Position numbers and translations under genes: made by a program. The notes beneath the pieces are model-generated. The model had not been told where the DNA came from and ran no database searches. It saw only the letters and a program-made list of their open reading frames with translations. 64,000 nt of DNA from Nonomuraea deserti (GTDB taxonomy: Bacteria > Actinomycetota > Actinomycetes > Streptosporangiales > Streptosporangiaceae), in contig NZ_SMKO01000015.1 of NCBI RefSeq assembly GCF_004348685.1, positions 1 through 64,000 on the forward strand, given 5' to 3'. Below are positions 29,544 to 38,304 of this stretch, piece after piece; positions within the stretch are counted from its first letter, which is position 1; each line of letters starts with the position of its first letter.

Positions 29544-29723
29544 ATGTACTTCACCGATCGGGGGATCGAAGAGCTGGTCGAGCGGCGGGGCGAGGAGGAG
29601 GTCAGCCTCCTGTGGCTCGGCGAGCGGCTGCGCGAGTTCGTCGACCTCAACCCCGAATTCGAGACGCCCGTCGAGCGGCTGGCGACGTGGCTGGCGCGGC
29701 TGGACGACGAGGACGACGAGTAA
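29544..29723 (+). CDS. DUF6104 small protein
   Basis: A 59-residue acidic protein opening MYFTDRGIEELVERRGEEE and containing LWLGERLREFVDLNPEFE and LATWLARLDDE. This is the compact pattern of DUF6104 proteins conserved in Streptomyces and relatives. Function is unknown. The ATG at 29544 follows GGAAGGA and gives the conserved N terminus; an earlier in-frame start at 29505 is unlikely. It lies just after the kgd terminator and so is probably transcribed on its own. Confidence 0.8.
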   Translation: MYFTDRGIEELVERRGEEEVSLLWLGERLREFVDLNPEFETPVERLATWLARLDDEDDE

Positions 29724-29740
29724 CCCGTTCCTGGCGGCGC

Positions 29741-29787
29741 AAAACGCGATACATCTTGAGCTCTCGGCAGACGCGACATATCGTGTC
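29741..29787. promoter_or_regulatory. repeat-containing promoter of the DUF4097/padR unit
   Basis: An AT-richer stretch holds ACGCGATACATC and ACGCGACATATCGTGTC. The second contains the imperfect inverted repeat GACA-N5-TGTC at 29775-29787. It is likely the promoter and operator for the PadR unit (inference). Confidence 0.4.
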
Positions 29788-29821
29788 TCTAGTAGACGTG
29801 TCGCCAAGAAGGGCAGGGATC

Positions 29822-30625
29822 ATGCAACAGTGGGCGATCGAGGCACCCGAGCAGCTCACGTTCGGCCAGGTGGAAACGCTGGACGTACGCATCGTGGCCG
29901 GACGGCTGGCCGTCCTCGCCAGCGAGGGTCCACCCACGCTGGAGGTGGCCGAGATGGACTCGGCAGCGCCGCTCATCGTGACCTACGACGAGGACACCCG
30001 GTCGCTCACCGTCGCCTACAAGGACCTGACCTGGGACGGCATGCTCGGCTGGCTGCGCCGCGACCGCCGCAGGACGGTGCTGTCGATCGCCGTGCCGAAG
30101 ACCTGCAAGGTCAACGCCGGCGTGGTCAGCGCGCCCGCCGTGGTGGCCGGGTTCGAGACGAAGACCCACGTCAAGAGCGTGTCGGGCGAGATCGTGCTCG
30201 ACGCCGTGAGCGGTGACGTGCTGGCCAACACCGTCTCGGGCCCCGTCGAGAGCCGTGCGATGTCCGGCGACCTGGCGTTCAAGAGCGTCTCCGGCGACCT
30301 TACGGTGGCCGACGGCTCCCCGCGCCGGCTGAAGGCCACCACGATCTCCGGCCGGTTCACGGCCGACCTGGCACTCCGTCCCACGGGTCACGTGACGCTC
30401 AACAGCGTCTCCGGTGACATCCTGGTCAGGCTGCCGGAGAACGTCGAGGCGGACGTCAGCCTCAGATCCACCTCGGGCAGGCTGGTCAGCACGTTCGACG
30501 AACTGTCCGACACGGGAGGCCCCGGCTCCAAAGCGCTGTCGGGGCGGCTGGGTGGCGGCATGGCCTCGCTGTCGGCGATCACGGTCTCCGGTGAGGTCAC
30601 GCTGCTCAAGGGGGAGAAGGAATGA
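29822..30625 (+). CDS. DUF4097 beta-strand-repeat protein
   Basis: A 267-residue protein dominated by short beta repeats with the recurring S-G-D/E-(I/L) pattern (VKSVSGEIVLDAVSGDVLANTVSGP and onward), the hallmark of DUF4097 adhesin-like/beta-helix proteins. There is no signal peptide, so it is probably cytoplasmic or membrane-associated. Function is unknown. DUF4097 genes often sit with PadR regulators. Here its stop overlaps the padR ATG (ATGA), which argues for a shared function in sensing envelope or membrane stress (inference). Confidence 0.85.
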   Translation: MQQWAIEAPEQLTFGQVETLDVRIVAGRLAVLASEGPPTLEVAEMDSAAPLIVTYDEDTRSLTVAYKDLTWDGMLGWLRRDRRRTVLSIAVPKTCKVNAGVVSAPAVVAGFETKTHVKSVSGEIVLDAVSGDVLANTVSGPVESRAMSGDLAFKSVSGDLTVADGSPRRLKATTISGRFTADLALRPTGHVTLNSVSGDILVRLPENVEADVSLRSTSGRLVSTFDELSDTGGPGSKALSGRLGGGMASLSAITVSGEVTLLKGEKE

Positions 30626-31362
30626 GCCCTGTCTTCGGTCACGGCCGGCTCCGGCTGTACCTGCTCAAGCTGCTGGACGAGAGCCCGCGCCACGGCTACG
30701 AGGTCATCAGGCTGCTCCAGGACCGGTTCCTCGGCGTCTACTCGCCCTCGCCCGGCACGATCTACCCGCGCCTGGCCCGCCTGGAGGAGGAGGGCCTGGT
30801 GACGCACGAGGTGGTCGAGGGCAAGAAGGTGTTCTCGATCACCGACAGGGGCCGCGAGGAGCTGAACGACCGGCTCGACGAGCTCGACGACCTGGAGGAG
30901 GAGATCTCCGCCTCCGTGCGCGACATCGCCCGCGAGGTCAAGGAGGACGTCCGCGACACCGTCAAGTCGCTGCGCGACGAGCTGACCCGGATGGCCAAGG
31001 ACGTGCGGACCAGCAGCCGCGACGACGCCAGAGACCTGCTCGACAAGCAGCGGGACGACCTCAGACGGCTCAAGGAGCAGCAGAAACGCCAGTGGATGGA
31101 GCACGCCAACCACTGGCAGGGCGAGGGCGAACGGCTCAGCAAGGAATGGCGCAGGATCTGGTCGGAGGTCTGGTCCACGCTCGGGGGCGCGCCGGCCAAC
31201 CGGGCCGACCTCGACGCCGAGCTGGGCGAGCTGCTGGCCGACTTCGTCGCCCAGGCCCGCGAGGAGGCGTCGGGCACGCGCCTGACACCGGAGAAGGTGG
31301 CGGCGCTGCGCGTGACGCTCGACGACGCCGCCCGCAACGTCCGCGACATCCTCGAACGCTGA
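30622..31362 (+). CDS. PadR-family transcriptional regulator
   Basis: A 246-residue regulator with the PadR winged helix at about 8-90 (LYLLKLLDESPRHGYEVIRLLQDRF, SPGTIYPRLARLEEEGLV). A long charged, probably coiled-coil C-terminal half (about 95-240) is well beyond the usual PadR length. It is coupled to the DUF4097 gene and likely controls it. AAGGA lies upstream of the ATG. Confidence 0.88.
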   Translation: MSPVFGHGRLRLYLLKLLDESPRHGYEVIRLLQDRFLGVYSPSPGTIYPRLARLEEEGLVTHEVVEGKKVFSITDRGREELNDRLDELDDLEEEISASVRDIAREVKEDVRDTVKSLRDELTRMAKDVRTSSRDDARDLLDKQRDDLRRLKEQQKRQWMEHANHWQGEGERLSKEWRRIWSEVWSTLGGAPANRADLDAELGELLADFVAQAREEASGTRLTPEKVAALRVTLDDAARNVRDILER

Positions 31363-31367
31363 CACCA

Positions 31368-31391
31368 CCCGCGCACGCCGCCCCGCGCGGG
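31368..31391. terminator. weak bidirectional hairpin
   Basis: CCCGCGC at 31368-31374 and GCGCGGG at 31385-31391 can pair across a 10-base loop between the convergent padR and MpaB-like genes. The stem is short, so the call is tentative. Confidence 0.35.
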
Positions 31392-31406
31392 ATGGGCCCG
31401 TGGGCG

Positions 31407-32264
31407 TCAGGCGGGACGCAGGAGACGCTCGGCGCGGCGTGCCCTCCGCGCGGCATGGCGGGCACGGTAGGCGATGGGCATGTAGCGCAGGCGTTCGGGC
31501 AGGCGCGGCGTGAGCGTCGCCACCGCGTGCCCGACCTGCCGCAGCCGCCGCTCGTCCCGGGCCGTCCACCGCAGCCCCAACTTCGCGCGTACGGCCGGCG
31601 GCAGCGTCCCGACGGTCACGAAGTGGTTGAACTCCCCCGATCCTGCCCCGACCGGCGTCCACAGCCCGCGCAGCGGCCGGGGCAGGCCGGGCGGCGCCGG
31701 TGTGCCGCGCATGACGGCCAGCACCTCCAGCGCGGTCGGGTGCGGCTCCAGCCGGCCGGCCACCATGTCGTCGAAATACCGCCAGTACGCCGCCAGGTCG
31801 CCCGGCATCTCCCGCTCGGGCACCTGCAGGATCGCGCCGAGTTGCCGTGACTCGGCGTAGAACCGCTCCTCCTGCTCGTGGGTGAACGGGGTGCCGAACC
31901 ACCGGTTGAGCGCGATGAAGCGCTCGAACAGGGATAAGTGCACCCACGCCCACGCCTCGCCGTTCAGCGCGTGGTAGTGCCTGCCGTGCTCGTCCACCCC
32001 GCTGATGTCGCGGTGCAGCCTCCTGAGCCGCTCGCCTTCCGCCGGGCCGCCGGCGCCGCCGTACACCCAGGTCTGGACGGAGGTGAGCGTGCGGGTGAGC
32101 CGCCCCCAGGGGTCGGACTTGTACGTGGAGTGCTCGGCGACGGCCGCGCCGACGGCCGGATGCATGGTCTGGAGGACCAGCGCGCTGCCGGCCACGAGCA
32201 GGTTGCGATATTCGCCGGCCGTGTCCCAGTGCAGCGAACCTGGGCCGAAGGGTTCGACGTCCAT
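31407..32264 (-). CDS. oxygenase MpaB family (DUF2236) protein
   Basis: A 285-residue helical protein of the MpaB / latex-clearing-protein-like family. Relatives are heme b-containing oxygenases or of unknown role. Landmarks are LHWDTAGEYRNLLVAGSALVLQTMHPAVGAAVAEHS, WGRLTRTLTSVQTWVYGG and HYHALNGEAWAWVHLSLFERF. The ATG at 32264 follows GGGAGG and is preferred to a GTG at 32309. The substrate is unknown. Confidence 0.83.
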   Translation of the reverse strand: MDVEPFGPGSLHWDTAGEYRNLLVAGSALVLQTMHPAVGAAVAEHSTYKSDPWGRLTRTLTSVQTWVYGGAGGPAEGERLRRLHRDISGVDEHGRHYHALNGEAWAWVHLSLFERFIALNRWFGTPFTHEQEERFYAESRQLGAILQVPEREMPGDLAAYWRYFDDMVAGRLEPHPTALEVLAVMRGTPAPPGLPRPLRGLWTPVGAGSGEFNHFVTVGTLPPAVRAKLGLRWTARDERRLRQVGHAVATLTPRLPERLRYMPIAYRARHAARRARRAERLLRPA

Positions 32265-32339
32265 GCTGACGGCCTCCCGGGTGATACGGGCCTTCTCTAC
32301 CTGTATCACCCAGGAGCGCCAGAGTAACCATTTACTTAT

Positions 32340-33296
32340 TCACCCGGAAAAGACGATCTTCCCGAAGATTCCCCCCTCCGCCATGGCCGCGAACCCGTCC
32401 CGGGCCCCGGCCAGCGGCAACGTACGGTCGACGACCGGCCGCACGCCGGTCTGCTCCAGGAACACCGCCAGCCGCTGCAACTGGTCACGCGTCCCCATCG
32501 TCGAGCCGACCACGGACAGCTGCAGGAAGAACACCCGGTTGAGATCGGCGGGCGGGACCGCGCCGCTGGTGGCGCCGGACACGACGATGCGGCCGCCGGG
32601 CTTGAGTGACTTGAGCGAGTGGTCCCAGGTCGCCTGCCCGACGGTCTCCATGACGGCGTCGACCCGCTCGGGCAGCCGCGCGCCCGTCTCGAAGACCTGG
32701 TCGGCGCCGAGCTCGCGGGCACGCTCGCGCTTGGACTCCGTACGGCTGGTCGCCCAGACCCGGTAGCCGCCTGCCCGGCCGAGCGCGATCAGCGCGGTGG
32801 CGACGCCGCCGCCCGCGCCCTGCACCAGCACCGTGGAGCCGGGCTGGAGCCCGGCCTTGTCGAACAACATGCGGTACGCGGTCAGCCAGGCCGTCGGCAG
32901 GCAGGCGGCGTGCTCGAAGCTGAGCGCGGCCGGCTTGGGCACGAGGTTGCGGCGCGGCACGGCGACCCGCTCGGCGAACGTGCCGTCGTACGTCTCCGAC
33001 AGCAGGCTGCGCCTGGGGTCCAGCGTCTCGTCGGGGCCCGAGCCGATCACCGCGTGCACGATGACCTCGTTGCCGTCCTCGTCCACGCCGGCGGCGTCGC
33101 AGCCCAGCACGATCGGCAGCCGGTCCTGCCGGATGCCGACGCCCTTGAGCGTCCACAGGTCGTGGTGGTTGAGCGCGGCGGCCCGCACGGAGACGGTCGT
33201 CCAGCCGTCCGGCGTCTCGGGCTCAGGGTGCTCGCCAAGCGTCAGCCCGGCGAGCGGATGGTCGGGATCGGTCTGTGTGGCGGTTACGGCGAACAT
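32340..33296 (-). CDS. zinc-binding-type MDR / quinone oxidoreductase
   Basis: A 318-residue medium-chain reductase. The catalytic domain has AALNHHDLWTLKG and PIVLGCDAAGVDEDG. The cofactor domain has VLVQGAGGGVATALIALGRA and ATSRTESKRERARELGAD, which suggests NADPH preference. It lacks the structural-zinc cysteine cluster and the catalytic zinc ligands of alcohol dehydrogenases, so it is probably a zinc-free quinone or enoyl reductase. It is convergent with no gene and probably monocistronic. Confidence 0.87.
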   Translation of the reverse strand: MFAVTATQTDPDHPLAGLTLGEHPEPETPDGWTTVSVRAAALNHHDLWTLKGVGIRQDRLPIVLGCDAAGVDEDGNEVIVHAVIGSGPDETLDPRRSLLSETYDGTFAERVAVPRRNLVPKPAALSFEHAACLPTAWLTAYRMLFDKAGLQPGSTVLVQGAGGGVATALIALGRAGGYRVWATSRTESKRERARELGADQVFETGARLPERVDAVMETVGQATWDHSLKSLKPGGRIVVSGATSGAVPPADLNRVFFLQLSVVGSTMGTRDQLQRLAVFLEQTGVRPVVDRTLPLAGARDGFAAMAEGGIFGKIVFSG

Positions 33297-33361
33297 GGCC
33301 GCACCTTACTAACAAGATTTCGTTCGACGGCCCGCCGCCCTGCCGCCGCGCGCCGCACGTC

Positions 33362-34267
33362 CTACTCGAACGCGATCCGGATGCCCTTGATGGCCTGCTC
33401 GCGGAACGTGTGAGGGCCGGTGACGGTGACCTGCACCCCGCTGCGGCACACCGAGTCGACGGGCCGCCCGCGCCCGCCGATGACGTCGGGGATCCCGGCG
33501 GTGCGCTTGCAGCCGGGCGCCGGCGTCAGCACCACCATCGTCCCCGTCCCGCCGCCGAACCACAACTGCGGCCCCACCGGCTCTCCCCGCACGGTGTCTC
33601 CCGGTTCGGCCAGCCGCACACCGTCCGCGGAGTCCTCGGCCGACAACACGAGGTAGCCGTCCTTCGTCACCTTGCCTCTGAGCCCTTCGGCGAGTGCCGT
33701 GCGCTGCTCGAACGACAGCCCTCTCCCCCGGTCGTACATCGCCAGCCGCCACGGACCGAACGAGAACATCAGCACCTGCCCGTAGCCGCCGCTGCCCGCC
33801 TGGCGCGGCCAGAGCGTGACGTTGGGGGCGTAGTTTCTGATCGGCTCGCCGCCCTGGGTGACCTGCGTCTCGCCACCGTACGGGGCGACGAACTGGCGGT
33901 AGTTGCCCTCCACCCAGGCGCCCTGGAACGGGCGCGAGCCCATCTCGGCGAGGCCGAGTTCGGCCGGATAGCGCAGCTCGGCGCGCGCGCCGTGCGGGAA
34001 CACCACGTCGATGACCTCGTCGCCGCCCTTCTTCGCGGCCTCGGCGTGCAGGACGTTGGGCGGGTTGTCGATCGTGCGCAAGGACCTGATGGGCTCGGGG
34101 ACCGGCTGCGGCAGCACGGACTCGGGGCCGGGATCGCGCTCGGGCTCCCGGCTGACGAGCAGGCCGACGGCAGGGACCAGCAGGAGCGCCAGCACCACCA
34201 CCAGCCCGATCCAGCGGCGGCGTCCGCGCTCGCCGCCTGACTCGATGACGTCGAACCGGTCAGCCAC
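33362..34267 (-). CDS. hypothetical membrane-anchored extracytoplasmic protein
   Basis: Not recognised. A 301-residue protein with a short cytoplasmic N terminus, one transmembrane segment at about residues 19-38, then a Pro/Glu-rich linker. A predicted extracellular domain contains two cysteines (GCKRTAG and VCRSG) that could form a disulfide. The domain has mixed beta character (VIDVVFPHGARAELRYP, QVLMFSFGPWRLAMYDRG). No catalytic motif is visible. Confidence 0.7.
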   Translation of the reverse strand: MADRFDVIESGGERGRRRWIGLVVVLALLLVPAVGLLVSREPERDPGPESVLPQPVPEPIRSLRTIDNPPNVLHAEAAKKGGDEVIDVVFPHGARAELRYPAELGLAEMGSRPFQGAWVEGNYRQFVAPYGGETQVTQGGEPIRNYAPNVTLWPRQAGSGGYGQVLMFSFGPWRLAMYDRGRGLSFEQRTALAEGLRGKVTKDGYLVLSAEDSADGVRLAEPGDTVRGEPVGPQLWFGGGTGTMVVLTPAPGCKRTAGIPDVIGGRGRPVDSVCRSGVQVTVTGPHTFREQAIKGIRIAFE

Positions 34268-34312
34268 GACGTTCCTCGCCGAGTAGCCTGGCTTGCGCCC
34301 TTTCCCTCCAGT

Positions 34313-34741
34313 TCAGTTGAGGGGGGACCGCCAGCGCAAGCCCTCGAACCTGGCGAAATCCTTGTCACAGGTCACGAATTCACAACCGTGCTCGATGGCG
34401 AGCGCCGCGAGGTAGGCGTCGGGAATCAAGTTGCCCGACGCCCCTGCCTGCCGGCACAGCCTGACGAAGATCTCCCAGTGCCTGTCCGCGCCACTGACCA
34501 CCAGGGCATGCGGCTGGTTGCGGTAGGACGAGGCGAAGGTCAGGGCACGATCGAGGTCGTCGGGGTTTTTGTAGATGCGCCGGTTGGTGACCGTGCGGAC
34601 GAAGCCGTTGACGACGAAATCGCTCACGGCGTAGCTGGAGTCACCGTTCACCATCTGTTCCACGATCACATGGCATCGATCGTGATCGGGAGACTCGTGG
34701 CGGAAGGCGTTGACCAGGATGTTGATGTCAGCGAGGAGCAT
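34313..34741 (-). CDS. vapC: PIN-domain toxin (VapC family)
   Basis: A 142-residue PIN-domain ribonuclease. Acidic residues expected in the active site are D5 (MLLADINILVNAF), the Asp in IPDAYLAALA and the Asp residues of VTCDKDFARFEG. VapC toxins cleave tRNA or rRNA and are held inactive by the partner antitoxin. The ATG at 34741 overlaps the antitoxin gene by 14 bases, the usual arrangement for co-translation. VapBC identity is inferred from fold and pairing. Confidence 0.88.
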   Translation of the reverse strand: MLLADINILVNAFRHESPDHDRCHVIVEQMVNGDSSYAVSDFVVNGFVRTVTNRRIYKNPDDLDRALTFASSYRNQPHALVVSGADRHWEIFVRLCRQAGASGNLIPDAYLAALAIEHGCEFVTCDKDFARFEGLRWRSPLN

Positions 34742-35021
34742 CGAACAGCTCCGGGTAGCGCTCCTCGTCATCGAGGTCGTAGACGATGTGCTCCAGCTTC
34801 TCGCCGGCGTCCAGCCGCCTCTGGACCCATGTCTGGTAGCCGGGCTCGGCGGTTGATGTGATCAGCTCCACCCGGGGGCGTTCCGCCACTTCCGTGAAGC
34901 GGTTGATGAGTTGCCGCAAGGCGTCCTCCATCACCGAGTTGAGACTGCGTCCGTTTCTCGCCGCGTATGCCTTCGCCTCGTTGAGGAGCGTCTCGTCGAT
35001 GCGTACCGTGGTCCTCCGCAT
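34728..35021 (-). CDS. vapB: ribbon-helix-helix antitoxin (VapB-like)
   Basis: A 97-residue protein with an N-terminal ribbon-helix-helix, MRRTTVRIDETLLNEAKAYA, followed by SLNSVMEDALRQLINRF and an acidic tail YDLDDEERYPELFDAP for toxin binding. The ATG at 35021 is chosen because the upstream in-frame start at 35045 would fall inside the operator palindrome. It overlaps the PIN toxin gene and is expected to repress the pair together with VapC. Confidence 0.87.
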   Translation of the reverse strand: MRRTTVRIDETLLNEAKAYAARNGRSLNSVMEDALRQLINRFTEVAERPRVELITSTAEPGYQTWVQRRLDAGEKLEHIVYDLDDEERYPELFDAPR

Positions 35022-35039
35022 GACTCCAGCGTGGGCGAG

Positions 35040-35055
35040 TGACATAAAAATGTCA
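35040..35055. promoter_or_regulatory. TGACAT-N4-ATGTCA operator of toxin-antitoxin pair
   Basis: A perfect 6-4-6 inverted repeat 18 bases upstream of the antitoxin start, in an AT-rich stretch that also provides TTGACA. Ribbon-helix-helix antitoxins bind such palindromes, so autoregulation is likely. Confidence 0.7.
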
Positions 35056-35105
35056 ACACCACATAGTAGTCACGCGATCACAGATTTTGCCTCCACTTCA
35101 GAGGA

Positions 35106-36557
35106 TCACCAGGTCGCCACGTTCACCTCACCGTCATGAACCACCAGCACCACCTGCCCGACCAGCTCGCGCGACTCGGCGTCGGCCAGCAGCTCGTCCC
35201 GCGTCACGACCGCGTACGCCCGCCCGCCGGAGGGCACGTCCACCACGAGCACCCCTCGCTCGGGCGCGCCGTCCCGCCCGTGCGCCACCGTGTACCCGGC
35301 GACGACCGCCTCCCCCGAGAAGACCGGCACGATCGGCGTCTCCTCGGCCACGAACACCGGCGCGGCCCCATCGAGCAGCCCGCCGGGACGCCCGCCTGGC
35401 TCGCTGGACCAGACTGCGTAGGCGTGCTTGGTCAGGTGCATCCCCACCCCGGTCACCAGCCCGTGCCCGGGCCGCGCTCGCAGCAGCCCCGCCATCGTGG
35501 CCGTCGAGTGCAGCACGTAGCCGCTGGCCGGCCCGCCCGCGTACGGCAGCCCGCCGGTCACCGTGAGCCCGCGCCGGTCCAGCGGGTCGAGCCCGACGGC
35601 GTCACACGCCTGCCGCAGCGCGATCGCGAAGCAGCTGTAGAGGTCGAGGGCGTGCAGGTCGTCCGGCCCGAGCCCCGCGCGCTTGAAGGCGGTCTCCGCG
35701 GCCCTGCCGATGGCCTCCGAGCGGCCGAGCGCGGGCCGCGCCGCCACCTCCCAGGTGTCCTCCGCGTACGCCCACCCGCGCAGGTACACGCGCTGACCGG
35801 CGGGCACCCCGAGCCGGTCGGCCAGCCGCGAGCTGGCCAGGACGACGGCGGCCGCCTGGTCGACCTCCATGACGGCGACCGTGTTCCTGGTGTAGGGCCA
35901 GCCGACGAAGCGGTTGCCGTGCACCAGTTCGCCGGGGGTGCGCGCGGTCCTGCGCCAGGCGTACGGGTTGGCGGCGGCCACCTCGGTCATCGGCGCCATC
36001 ATGCGCCCCCGCTCGCGCATCTCATCCTCGATCGTGAGGCCGAGCGCCGCCCGCCGCGCCGTCTCCATGATCGCGTAGGTGTGCACCGGCATGAACAGCC
36101 CGTGGGCCAGCGCCGCCGGATGCGGCGGCCGTTCCCATCCGTAAGGGGGTTTGGGCACGGCCGGGTGGCTCCACGGCACGCTCTCGCCCGCCTGCCGGTA
36201 CGCCCGGCGCGTCGCCAGCGCCTCCGCCCCCGCGACCAGCGCCGAGTCGATCTCCCCTGCCGCGATCCTCGCGGCGGCCTCGCCGATGAGCAGGTGCGGA
36301 GCCGTACCGCTGACCTTGGAGTAGGCGCGGTGGCGCGGCGCGGCGCCGAGGCGCTCGGCGAGGCGGCCCACCGGGGAGTCGTACTGCCAGGAGTCGGTGT
36401 AGACGAGCTGGATCGAGTCGAGCCGCCCGGCGGGGAGGCGGGCGTCGGCGGCGGCCGCGCGCGCCACCTCCTCCCACAGGTCGAGCGGTTCGGGGCCGGG
36501 CTGCTCGCGAATGGTGCGTTGTGCGATGCCAATGAGGCAGGGCGTGCGAGGATCCAT
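35106..36557 (-). CDS. thiolase-like protein (TLP1 type) with C-terminal extra domain
   Basis: A 483-residue protein with thiolase-fold halves and an additional C-terminal domain of about 90 residues (from VFVAEETPIVPV). It resembles the mycobacterial thiolase-like protein type 1. The place of the nucleophilic Cys in true thiolases is SGTAPHLLIGEAAARI, with no Cys. DLYSCFAIALRQA and GGLPYAGGPASGYVLHST are family landmarks. It may bind acyl-CoA without classic thiolase chemistry. The ATG at 36557 is preferred; no strong ribosome site is seen. A GAAC-N3-ATTC repeat lies 15 bases upstream. Confidence 0.85.
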   Translation of the reverse strand: MDPRTPCLIGIAQRTIREQPGPEPLDLWEEVARAAAADARLPAGRLDSIQLVYTDSWQYDSPVGRLAERLGAAPRHRAYSKVSGTAPHLLIGEAAARIAAGEIDSALVAGAEALATRRAYRQAGESVPWSHPAVPKPPYGWERPPHPAALAHGLFMPVHTYAIMETARRAALGLTIEDEMRERGRMMAPMTEVAAANPYAWRRTARTPGELVHGNRFVGWPYTRNTVAVMEVDQAAAVVLASSRLADRLGVPAGQRVYLRGWAYAEDTWEVAARPALGRSEAIGRAAETAFKRAGLGPDDLHALDLYSCFAIALRQACDAVGLDPLDRRGLTVTGGLPYAGGPASGYVLHSTATMAGLLRARPGHGLVTGVGMHLTKHAYAVWSSEPGGRPGGLLDGAAPVFVAEETPIVPVFSGEAVVAGYTVAHGRDGAPERGVLVVDVPSGGRAYAVVTRDELLADAESRELVGQVVLVVHDGEVNVATW

Positions 36558-36572
36558 GAAACCATCTAACCA

Positions 36573-36583
36573 GAACAAAATTC
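36573..36583. promoter_or_regulatory. GAAC-N3-ATTC inverted repeat
   Basis: An 11-base imperfect inverted repeat directly upstream of the thiolase-like gene. It has the same layout as the four other sites in lipid/redox gene promoters of this window. Confidence 0.45.
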
Positions 36584-36841
36584 GGTTGATAAGCAGTGGC
36601 ATCTGATAAACCGAGTTACCACTGTTGCCGGAGAAGAAATACCAGCAATCCCCACCTGCGGAAATGCCGATCAGGAATACATGCGATCTCGCTATCTCTA
36701 TAACGGAACGGAACCAGGCCATGCTTTTTCACGTCGTTTCCTGGCCGCCGGTCCGGCCATTCATTAACGTTCCGATCGTTTTCCTGGCCCACCCGGGGCG
36801 CAGCACCCCGCTCTGGGCCGCCGAAAGCCGAGAGGAGCTCC

Positions 36842-37966
36842 ATGAATTCCCGAGCAAGGCGCATCGCGATCCCGCTGGCCGGCCTGGTGGCCGTCGGGCT
36901 GGCCGCGGGAACGGTCAGCGGCGCCGCGACCGGCGCGACGGCACCCTCAGACGTCGTGTCCAAGAATGCGGCCACCCCCGCGGAGCAGGCGATCCAGTTC
37001 TGGACGCCGGACCGCGTGAAGCGGGCGACCGACTACGACGACGCCATCGACCTGACCACCAAGGGCATCAGAGGCGGCAACAGCACCCCCGACGGCCCTG
37101 CCGGGTCCGTTCCGCCGATCGGCGGAGAGAAGAAGACGAAGGCGAAGAAGAGCAAGCAGGTCAACCTGCCGAACACCGTCGGCCGCGTGTTCTTCACGCT
37201 GCCCAAGGCCGACCCGCGCAACCCGAAGAACTGGCGTTACTGCTCGGCCAGCTCGGTGCAGGGCAAGTACCGCAACCTCGTGGCGACCTCCGCCCACTGC
37301 GTGTACGACACGAAGAAGAACACCTTCTACGACAACTGGGTCTTCATTCCGTCGTACTGGGACGGCAACAGCGTCTGGAACGGCAAGGCGCCCTACGGCA
37401 TCTACGCCGCCAAGACGTTCAACGCGCACGACGACTTCGTGGTGAAGGAGGACTTCGACTACGACTACGCGTTCGTCAACGTCTACAACGGCATCAAGGT
37501 CGACTGGGCGAAGGACAGGGGCCGCTGGAAGTGGACGGTCAAGAACGTCGGCCGCCTCGGTGACAACGTCGGCGGGCAGGGCTTCACCTGGAACCGGAGC
37601 ACGAAGGCGACCGTGTTCAGCTTCGGTTACCCGGCCGGCGAGCACCCTGACGGCGACAAGCCGTTCAGCGGGCGCACGATGAAGTGGTGCTACGGCAAGA
37701 CCAAGCCGATGCCCGAGGCCAGGAAGTACAACCTGCAGGAGCACGTCGGCCTCAAGTGCTCCTTCACCGCCGGAGCGAGCGGCGGGCCGCTCCTCTACTC
37801 CTACAAGAGCGCGTCGCGCACCGGCTACCTGATCGGTGTCAACAGCGTCGCGTGGGACACCGACGGCAACGACCGCTACGACCACATCTCGTCGCCGTAC
37901 TTCAACACCGACACCTACAAGGTCTACAAGGCCGCCGCCAACCGATGGACCGGCAACATGCCGTGA
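36842..37966 (+). CDS. secreted trypsin/V8-like serine peptidase, paralog 1 (triad intact)
   Basis: A 374-residue exported S1-family peptidase. A Sec-type signal (Arg-rich start, hydrophobic core to about 30) is followed by a variable pro-region of about 75 residues and the chymotrypsin-fold domain from about 108. The triad is complete: H152 in TSAHCV, D208 in FDYDYAFV, S313 in GASGGPLL. Cys134/153 and 283/306 probably form two disulfides. The domain ends SSPYFNTDTYKVYKAA. First of five same-strand paralogs. The ATG follows GAGAGGAG. The 284 bases upstream are AT-richer, with no recognised site besides the repeat at 36573. Confidence 0.9.
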   Translation: MNSRARRIAIPLAGLVAVGLAAGTVSGAATGATAPSDVVSKNAATPAEQAIQFWTPDRVKRATDYDDAIDLTTKGIRGGNSTPDGPAGSVPPIGGEKKTKAKKSKQVNLPNTVGRVFFTLPKADPRNPKNWRYCSASSVQGKYRNLVATSAHCVYDTKKNTFYDNWVFIPSYWDGNSVWNGKAPYGIYAAKTFNAHDDFVVKEDFDYDYAFVNVYNGIKVDWAKDRGRWKWTVKNVGRLGDNVGGQGFTWNRSTKATVFSFGYPAGEHPDGDKPFSGRTMKWCYGKTKPMPEARKYNLQEHVGLKCSFTAGASGGPLLYSYKSASRTGYLIGVNSVAWDTDGNDRYDHISSPYFNTDTYKVYKAAANRWTGNMP

Positions 37967-37981
37967 TCAAGCTGGCACCCC

Positions 37982-38013
37982 AGGCCCCGGTTCCCGGAGG
38001 GGATCCGGGGCCT
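37982..38013 (+). terminator. hairpin after protease paralog 1
   Basis: AGGCCCCGG at 37982-37990 and its complement at 38005-38013, extended by CC/GG, form a stem 16 bases after the stop. The remaining bases to 38304 are AT-rich promoter-like DNA for paralog 2, with no gene seen. Confidence 0.65.
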
Positions 38014-38304
38014 TCCCCTGGCGGCGGAATGGGGTCGGCGGCGACGTGGTGTGCGCCACTCGATCAACGCCGAAAGCCACCTGAATGACGACATTTCACG
38101 ACACATCATCAGGGTCGCGCACCCATGCTGACCTGCGAAGATGCTTACGGTTAATGATCATTTAGAGGTATGCGGAGTGGATGTCTGACAGCATCCTTAT
38201 AGTGCGAAGTGCACCCTTGATCAGGTAACGAATCTCTATCCTCGCTGCAATACCGTCTGTACATCTGGAAAAATCCCACCTTACGACCCTAAGAAAGGCA
38301 AAAG

